A stretch of 64,000 nucleotides of DNA from Arthrobacter_H rhombi (GTDB lineage: Bacteria; Actinomycetota; Actinomycetes; Actinomycetales; Micrococcaceae). Shown piece by piece: positions 59,235-64,000 of the stretch; within the stretch, counting starts at the first letter, position 1; every line of letters begins with the position of its first letter. Location of the stretch: positions 434,001 through 498,000 of the forward strand of contig NZ_BAAAIV010000012.1 in NCBI RefSeq assembly GCF_039526245.1, written 5' to 3'. The notes below the pieces were generated by a model. It was given only the letters and a program-made list of their open reading frames with translations. It searched no databases and was not told the DNA's origin. A program made the position numbers and the translations under genes.

Positions 59235-61334
59235 GTGAAACCAGACCAGCTTGAGCTCCTGACCACTGTATCCGCACCGACGTTGAGCCCCGACGGCCGC
59301 GTGGCCGTCTTCGCAGCCAGCCACCCCAGTTTCGACGCGGACTCCGGCGTGGGCCAGTTGTGGTCGCTCGATCTGACCGTCGACGGCGCGGAGGCGCAAA
59401 ACCCACGTCGGCTGACGCGGGGGAGCGGTGACACCGCACCCCGGTTCTCACCCGACGGCCGGGTCCTGGCCTTCCTGCGCCCCAATGCCAAGGGCCGGAT
59501 GCAGCTGGCCGTCGTCGACGCCCGGGGCGGCGAACCGCGACTGGTCACCGACCGCCATCTGGGCGTCAGCGGCTTCACGTTCTCGCCCGACTCGAGCCGG
59601 GTGGCCTTCACCAGCAGGACCCCTGCCGATGGACGCTACGGAACCGTGGAAGGTATCGACGCTGGAGCGGAGGACCCCCGGCGCATCACCGGCTTCCAGT
59701 ACCGCTTCAACGGACTGGGTTTCGGCAACGACAAGCGCTCCGGCATCCACCTGCTCGAGCTCCCTGACCTGGACGCCGAACCGTTCGTCAAGCCGGTCGG
59801 CCGAGCCGCCCGGGGTGCGGGCGACGATGGCGGCACGGCCAGCGGGGAGTTCCCGCCGGCCCGTCTCATCACCCCACCGGACTACGACTGCTCGAGCCCC
59901 GAGTTCGGCCCCGACGGGTCCCATGTCTACTTCACCGCCGCCTTGCATGAGGGAGCCGACCGGGATTTGCGCTCGATGATCCACCGGGTCCCGGTGGCCG
60001 GGCTGGATACGTCAGAAGAAGGCCAGCCGGAGCCCGAACTGGTCGCCGGCTCGGCCACCGGGGATACCTCCTACGATGGCGCGCGCTTCAGCCGTGACGG
60101 AGCTTCGCTGTTCCTGCTGGGCAGCGAGGTGGGGGAGTCCGGTATAGATTTCGTGGCGCGCAACGCCTCCGTCCATGTGCTCGCCTCCGAGGACATCGGC
60201 ACGGGCCAACCGCGCCGGCTGACCGATCCGGACACCGTGGACTACACCGAGTCCGGATCACTGTTCCGCTTCGGGAGCGGGCGCATCGCCGCCCTGGCAC
60301 GCGTGCGCGGTTCGGCCGAGGTGCACGTCGTCTCGGCCGATGGGCAGACCGAGGTGCTGGTCTCCGGCCACCAGCAGGTGGAGGGAGTCGCCGAGGAGGG
60401 CGGCGCCGTCGTGCTCTCCTACACCGATCCCACCACCCCCGGCGAGATCGGGGTTCCGGACTCCGGCGGGGTGCGCCGGCTCACCGATTTCGCCGCGCCG
60501 CTGCGCGAGGCCACCCGGATCATCGAACCACGCGAGCTCGAGCTCGACTCGGCCGACGGGTATCCGGTGCACGGTTGGATGTTCCTGCCCGACGGCCCCG
60601 GCCCGCACCCGGTCCTGCTGAACATCCACGGTGGACCCTACGCCCAATATGGCTGGGGCTATTTCGACGAGGCGCAGGTCTATGCCCGCGCCGGCTACGC
60701 GGTGTTGCAGTGCAATCCGCGCGGCAGCGCCAGCTACGGCAGGGCGCATGGGTTGGCCATCAAGGAGGCCATGGGCACTGTGGACCTGCAGGACGTGCTG
60801 GCCTTCCTCGACGGGGCGGTAGCTGCCGAAACCGCGCTGGACGGGGACCGGGTGGGCGTGATGGGTGGCTCCTACGGCGGCTACCTGACGGCCTGGACAA
60901 TCGCCCACGACCACCGGTTCGCCGCGGCCATCGTCGAGCGTGGCTACCTGGATCCGCTCTCGTTCGTGGGCACCAGCGACATCGGGTGGTTCTTCAGCGA
61001 GGAATACACCGGCCGTGATGTCGCCGCCACACTCGAGCAGAGTCCGATGGCCAAGGCCTCCCAGGTGCGCACCCCGACACTGGTGCTGCACTCGGAGGAG
61101 GACTACCGCTGCCCGCTGGAGCAGGCCCAGCGCTACTACGTGGAGCTGCTGCGCCACGGGGTCGAGGCGGAGTTCCTCCTGTTCCCGGGCGAAAACCATG
61201 AGCTCTCCCGCGGTGGCACCCCCTGGCACCGGCGTCAGCGGTTCGAGGCGATCCTCCAGTGGTGGTCACGCCACCTTCCCGTGCACCCCGGGACCGGGAA
61301 CGACGACGATGCCCCGGTGGTTGCCTCGGCTTAG
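59235..61334 (+). CDS. S9 family prolyl oligopeptidase-like peptidase
   Basis: A 699-residue serine peptidase or acylaminoacyl peptidase. Residues about 1-430 form a beta-propeller with repeated SPDG/SPDS motifs; the alpha/beta hydrolase domain follows. The catalytic set is Ser546 in GGSYGGY, Asp623 in SEEDYRCP and His655 in GENHELSR. NIHGGPYAQYG (near 461) is the oxyanion region. No signal peptide, so cytoplasmic. GTG at 59235 starts at KPDQLELL, the expected N-terminus. Its stop overlaps the convergent def stop. Confidence 0.9.
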   Translation: MKPDQLELLTTVSAPTLSPDGRVAVFAASHPSFDADSGVGQLWSLDLTVDGAEAQNPRRLTRGSGDTAPRFSPDGRVLAFLRPNAKGRMQLAVVDARGGEPRLVTDRHLGVSGFTFSPDSSRVAFTSRTPADGRYGTVEGIDAGAEDPRRITGFQYRFNGLGFGNDKRSGIHLLELPDLDAEPFVKPVGRAARGAGDDGGTASGEFPPARLITPPDYDCSSPEFGPDGSHVYFTAALHEGADRDLRSMIHRVPVAGLDTSEEGQPEPELVAGSATGDTSYDGARFSRDGASLFLLGSEVGESGIDFVARNASVHVLASEDIGTGQPRRLTDPDTVDYTESGSLFRFGSGRIAALARVRGSAEVHVVSADGQTEVLVSGHQQVEGVAEEGGAVVLSYTDPTTPGEIGVPDSGGVRRLTDFAAPLREATRIIEPRELELDSADGYPVHGWMFLPDGPGPHPVLLNIHGGPYAQYGWGYFDEAQVYARAGYAVLQCNPRGSASYGRAHGLAIKEAMGTVDLQDVLAFLDGAVAAETALDGDRVGVMGGSYGGYLTAWTIAHDHRFAAAIVERGYLDPLSFVGTSDIGWFFSEEYTGRDVAATLEQSPMAKASQVRTPTLVLHSEEDYRCPLEQAQRYYVELLRHGVEAEFLLFPGENHELSRGGTPWHRRQRFEAILQWWSRHLPVHPGTGNDDDAPVVASA

Positions 61335-62017
61335 AACCCGAGCCCTGCGCGGGCGGCCTCGATGTCCGGGGCCGCCCAGCGTCCGGCGTGCTCGGTACTG
61401 GAGGCCAGGCTGCGGGTGATGGCCCGGTCGATGTAGACCGTGCCGTGCAGGTGGTCGGTTTCGTGGGCGAAGATCCGGGCCTGCCAACCGGAGAACGGTC
61501 CGTCGATGGTCTCGCCGTGTTCGGTTGTGTACCGGGCGCGGATGTCAGCCGGGCGTTCCACCACTGCCTGGTAGCCGGTGAAGGACAGGCACCCCTCGTA
61601 GAATGCCGCGGTTCGTTCCCCGTGTGCCGTGTAGGAGGGGTTGATCGCTGCGAAATAGTCCAGGGGAGCCCGTTCGCGGATTGCTGCGGTGTCGGCTGCC
61701 AGCTCGAACCGGTCCTCCAGCACGGCCATGCGCAACGGCAACCCGATCTGGGGTGCGGCCAGGCCCACGCCCGGGGCTGCGTGCATGGTCGCCCGCATGA
61801 CCTGCAGCACGCGCTCCAGCAAGGCATCGGGAAGTTCGCCCGCGTACTCCGGGGTCCCGGCCCGCAGCACGGGATGGCCCAGCTGGACGATGGGCGGCAG
61901 GGTCGCGGCCACGGGCACACCGTCGTCGTCCCAGTGGACCGTGGCGACCATCGTCTCCACGAGATCGAGCACTGCGGCGGGGGAGAGGCCCCCGTGCGTC
62001 GGGTGAATCGATGTCAC
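61331..62017 (-). CDS. def: Peptide deformylase
   Basis: A 228-residue metal enzyme that removes the formyl group from nascent proteins. All three motifs are present: GVGLAAPQIG (motif 1), EGCLS (motif 2, metal-binding Cys) and HETDH (motif 3, two His and the catalytic Glu). An N-terminal extension of about 40 residues precedes the usual start region LGHPVLR, as in some actinobacterial second deformylases. The ATG overlaps the zapE stop by 4 nt. Confidence 0.92.
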   Translation of the reverse strand: MTSIHPTHGGLSPAAVLDLVETMVATVHWDDDGVPVAATLPPIVQLGHPVLRAGTPEYAGELPDALLERVLQVMRATMHAAPGVGLAAPQIGLPLRMAVLEDRFELAADTAAIRERAPLDYFAAINPSYTAHGERTAAFYEGCLSFTGYQAVVERPADIRARYTTEHGETIDGPFSGWQARIFAHETDHLHGTVYIDRAITRSLASSTEHAGRWAAPDIEAARAGLGF

Positions 62018-63168
62018 GCTATTTCCTGTCCGTTCTGTCCGGTGCTGCCGACGGTCTCCCGGCCCAGGTCAGGATCGATGCCCGGGCCGACGCCCCAGGG
62101 GTGCAGTGCCGATAGCCGGCTGGCCAGGCGGGCGGCGTCCACCGGGTGTCCAGCGGCCGCCGTGGGATCCGGTGTGGCCATGCAGATGAGGTCGGTGCGG
62201 ATGTCCCGGTCATAGAGCACGTCGATGAGGTTCGCCAACCGCTTCCAGGCGCTGGGTCCTGCCCGGTCAGGCGCCGGGATCCCATCGATGACGACGTGGT
62301 CGAATTCCCCGGCCAGGTACAAGTAGTCGGAGGCGGCGGTGGGGCCGTCGCAAATGGCCCGGAAATCGAGCCATACCTGACCGGCAGAGGCCCGTAGCGC
62401 CGGGAACTCGTGGGTTGTCGGTATGATGTGGGTTTGTTCCTGCGCTGCGGGAATCGTGAGGCCGGCAGCGCGCAGTTGTTGGGCCGAACCGGGGACCATG
62501 ACGTGGCCCGAGGCGTATCCCGTACCGCCGGTGGGGTCAGAGGTCAGGGTGCGGTAGTCGGTGCCGCCGTCGAGCAGGGTGACTGCCATCCCGGTTTTGA
62601 TCAGGTCGATCGTCGACTCGAAGAGGTGATGGAAGTACTCGCTGGGCAACAATTCGTCAGGGGCGTAGTTCGACGTGGAAATCAGCAGGATCCGGCGTTC
62701 GAAGATCGCCTGCAGGGTGCGCGCGAAGAACATCGCGTCCCCTGGATCGTGCACGTGCAGTTCGTCGAAGCAGACCACCCGGGTGTCGCCGAGCAGCTCG
62801 TCCAGGGCCCGGTCGATGGGCGGCGTTCCATCGGATTCCTGGGCCACCGCTGCGTGGGTCCGGGCGTGCAGTTCGCGGAAGAAGTCGTGGAAGTGCAGGC
62901 GACGCTTGCGTTCGGTCTGCAGGGCGGAGTGGAGCAGATCGAGCAGCCACGACTTGCCGCGTCCGGGTGGGCCGTAGACGTACTGGTGGCCTGGGGACTC
63001 GGCCGGCCGGCGGGACAGCGCATCGGAGGCCGCCACGGCCAGGTCCTGCATCAGCTCCAGTTGTTCTGCATCGGGCTCCAGACCACGTTCGGCCGCGGCC
63101 GCCAGCATGCGATCAAGGATTTTGCGTCGTGAATTCCGGGCACCAAAGGACAAGGATGATCGGCTCAC
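62014..63168 (-). CDS. zapE: AFG1-like ATPase ZapE
   Basis: A 384-residue P-loop ATPase of the AFG1/ZapE type, linked to cell division in proteobacteria and to mitochondrial quality control in eukaryotes. Walker A is YGPPGRGKSWLLD near residue 69; Walker B is VVCFDELHVHDPGDA; sensor 1 is LISTSNYAPDELLP. HFHDFFRELHAR is the family block after Walker A. GTG start. It precedes def with a 4-nt overlap; the link between the two is not known. Confidence 0.87.
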   Translation of the reverse strand: MSRSSLSFGARNSRRKILDRMLAAAAERGLEPDAEQLELMQDLAVAASDALSRRPAESPGHQYVYGPPGRGKSWLLDLLHSALQTERKRRLHFHDFFRELHARTHAAVAQESDGTPPIDRALDELLGDTRVVCFDELHVHDPGDAMFFARTLQAIFERRILLISTSNYAPDELLPSEYFHHLFESTIDLIKTGMAVTLLDGGTDYRTLTSDPTGGTGYASGHVMVPGSAQQLRAAGLTIPAAQEQTHIIPTTHEFPALRASAGQVWLDFRAICDGPTAASDYLYLAGEFDHVVIDGIPAPDRAGPSAWKRLANLIDVLYDRDIRTDLICMATPDPTAAAGHPVDAARLASRLSALHPWGVGPGIDPDLGRETVGSTGQNGQEIA

Positions 63169-63234
63169 CGGCCATCCATCCCTACGCGGACACTCCGCCG
63201 GGAGCCCCCGCCGCCGCCGGAATCCGAACGCAGG

Positions 63235-63399
63235 TTACGCATCGGGCAGTGCGGTGCCGTCATTGGCGACGGGCTGGTTGTTCCGGGCGTCCCGGATTCC
63301 CAGACGGACCGCGGATCGGACGGTAGTGTGCAAAAGGTAGAAGAAAACGATGAGCCCCAGCAGGCTGAGGATCAGGGAATTCACGGCGGTAGCGTCCAT
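63235..63399 (-). CDS. Small single-helix membrane protein
   Basis: A 54-residue protein with one membrane helix (NSLILSLLGLIVFFYLLHT) and a charged C-terminus (VRLGIRDARNNQ). I do not recognise it. The ATG at 63399 lies 7 nt from a TAGACT -10 box, so the mRNA is probably leaderless; longer upstream starts lack support. It lies upstream of zapE in the same direction and divergent from the GNAT gene. Confidence 0.6.
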   Translation of the reverse strand: MDATAVNSLILSLLGLIVFFYLLHTTVRSAVRLGIRDARNNQPVANDGTALPDA

Positions 63400-63406
63400 G
63401 AGGGGC

Positions 63407-63412
63407 AGTCTA
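63407..63412 (-). promoter_or_regulatory. -10 box TAGACT, leaderless start
   Basis: On the minus strand TAGACT (63412-63407) ends 7 nt before the ATG at 63399. Confidence 0.5.
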
Positions 63413-63452
63413 GTCGGTACACGCCGACACGAGATGACGGAAGGGGGTCGCC

Positions 63453-64000
63453 ATGGAAGCCAGTGAAGCCGTCCGGCTGGGCATTGACGCCGCACGGGTG
63501 GGGCTAGCCGCTGGGGAGACGCAGGCCGTAGTTGTCCGGGAAGCAGGCTGCGACGACATTCGGGCCATCATGGATCTCAATACCCGTGCCAAACGCCCCA
63601 GGGGCACACAGGCGTCCTACCTTGACGTGGTGGAGGATGGGCAACGTCTGCTCGTCGTGGCCTGTAGCGGAACCGAGGTGGTCGGCTGGGCCAAGACGCA
63701 TTGGTGGGGGCACGCCGATGGCCCGGCTCCTGCAGGTCACTATCTGGGTGGTGTCACTGTTGATCCGGACTGGAGGCGGCGGGGGATCGGGACCATGCTG
63801 ACCACGTTTCGACTTGGATGGATCTGGGAACGAGCCGTGGAGGCTTGGTACGTCGTCAACGTTACGAACGTGGCATCCATGGCGATGCACCAGGAGTTTG
63901 GCTTCACCGAGATTTCCAGGGCCACGGCGTTCCATACGACGACCTTCGAGGGTGGGAACGGCCTATTAATGCACGCGCATCGACCCATCGGTTATCCCAA
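63453..64000 (+). CDS. GNAT family N-acetyltransferase, 3' end outside window
   Basis: A GNAT acetyltransferase open to the right edge (182 codons visible). The acetyl-CoA motif is GGVTVDPDWRRRGIGTML (about residues 109-126), with the R-x-x-G-x-G loop. VVGWAKTHWW and VVNVTNVASMAMHQEFGF are the flanking strands of the fold. GAAGGGGG precedes the ATG. By my count 13 of the last 54 codons end in A or T and one is TTA, more than in neighbouring genes, a possible sign of recent acquisition. Substrate unknown; antibiotic or amino-group acetylation are among the possibilities. Confidence 0.8.
   Translation, partial: MEASEAVRLGIDAARVGLAAGETQAVVVREAGCDDIRAIMDLNTRAKRPRGTQASYLDVVEDGQRLLVVACSGTEVVGWAKTHWWGHADGPAPAGHYLGGVTVDPDWRRRGIGTMLTTFRLGWIWERAVEAWYVVNVTNVASMAMHQEFGFTEISRATAFHTTTFEGGNGLLMHAHRPIGYP

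Noticed and set aside
63504..63935. 143-codon minus-strand frame at the right end
   Set aside because: Antisense of the GNAT gene, whose acetyl-CoA motif and SD are clear.
1..64000. Mobile elements, prophage, CRISPR or toxin-antitoxin systems
   Set aside because: No transposase, integrase, direct-repeat array or defence-type gene was seen; gene order is typical core chromosome.

Overview
The window is high-G+C actinobacterial chromosome. It carries a complete Pup-proteasome locus (arc, dop, pup, prcB, prcA, pafA and a single-chain pafBC), mycothiol genes (mshA, mshC), RbpA, a GlgC/GlgM glycogen pair and a RecA-independent-type WYL regulator. A fused PafBC, two FKBPs next to pafA, and the SURF1, DUF3099 and DUF5703 small proteins suggest an Arthrobacter-like member of the Micrococcaceae (Micrococcales). 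I see no insertion sequence, prophage, CRISPR array or rRNA operon; this is dense core chromosome with one tRNA.

Layout. 1-4.4 kb: end of an ABC-F ATPase, the DUF3099/small protein/SURF1 operon (minus), then fabG and a FabL-like SDR. 4.5-11.3 kb: VanW-type wall protein, serB, an ABC ATPase, a TSUP permease, a TrmH-type methylase, an EthD protein, zinc-free ribosomal protein L31 and a small acetyltransferase. 11.4-19.3 kb: a permuted lipoate ligase, then pepN, a zinc-ribbon SDR and glgC (minus), divergent from glgM. 19.4-25.9 kb: a fatty-acid oxidation regulon (acyl-CoA dehydrogenase, TetR, FadA thiolase, FabG4-like reductase, MaoC hydratase) around one palindromic divergent promoter. 25.9-35.6 kb: mshA, an M23 endopeptidase, tRNA-Leu(GAG), an M20 peptidase, an acyl-CoA dehydrogenase-like protein, uppP, mshC and a PAC2 protein. 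35.6-53.2 kb: HAD phosphatase, M50 protease, trmI, the proteasome locus, two FKBPs, pafBC, tatA, tatC and helY. 53.3-64 kb: amidohydrolase, a polyprenol-phosphate mannosyltransferase, rbpA, an SPFH/NfeD pair, an RlmA-type methyltransferase, an S9 peptidase, def, zapE and a truncated GNAT.

How the genes work together. TrmI is translationally coupled to an upstream M50 protease and sits just before arc. Arc ends in the QYL gate-opening tail, Pup ends in GGQ and therefore needs Dop, and PafA ligates it. PafBC, further along, is the DNA-damage activator named for this locus. TatA/TatC and HelY follow in the conserved actinobacterial order. The fatty-acid block matches in composition the mycobacterial htdX-fabG4-fadA2-fadE5 group.

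Two features run across the whole window. Many genes appear leaderless: a TANNNT -10 box lies 6 or 7 nt from the start codon in at least eleven cases. Convergent neighbours often overlap at their stop codons. The less ordinary items are the FabL-like enoyl reductase candidate, the zinc-ribbon SDR without its catalytic tyrosine, the face-to-face promoter palindrome in front of the TetR gene, a SigR-type promoter before rbpA, and a structured, A/T-richer 385-nt leader before the mannosyltransferase gene. I did not find a clearly new multi-gene system.
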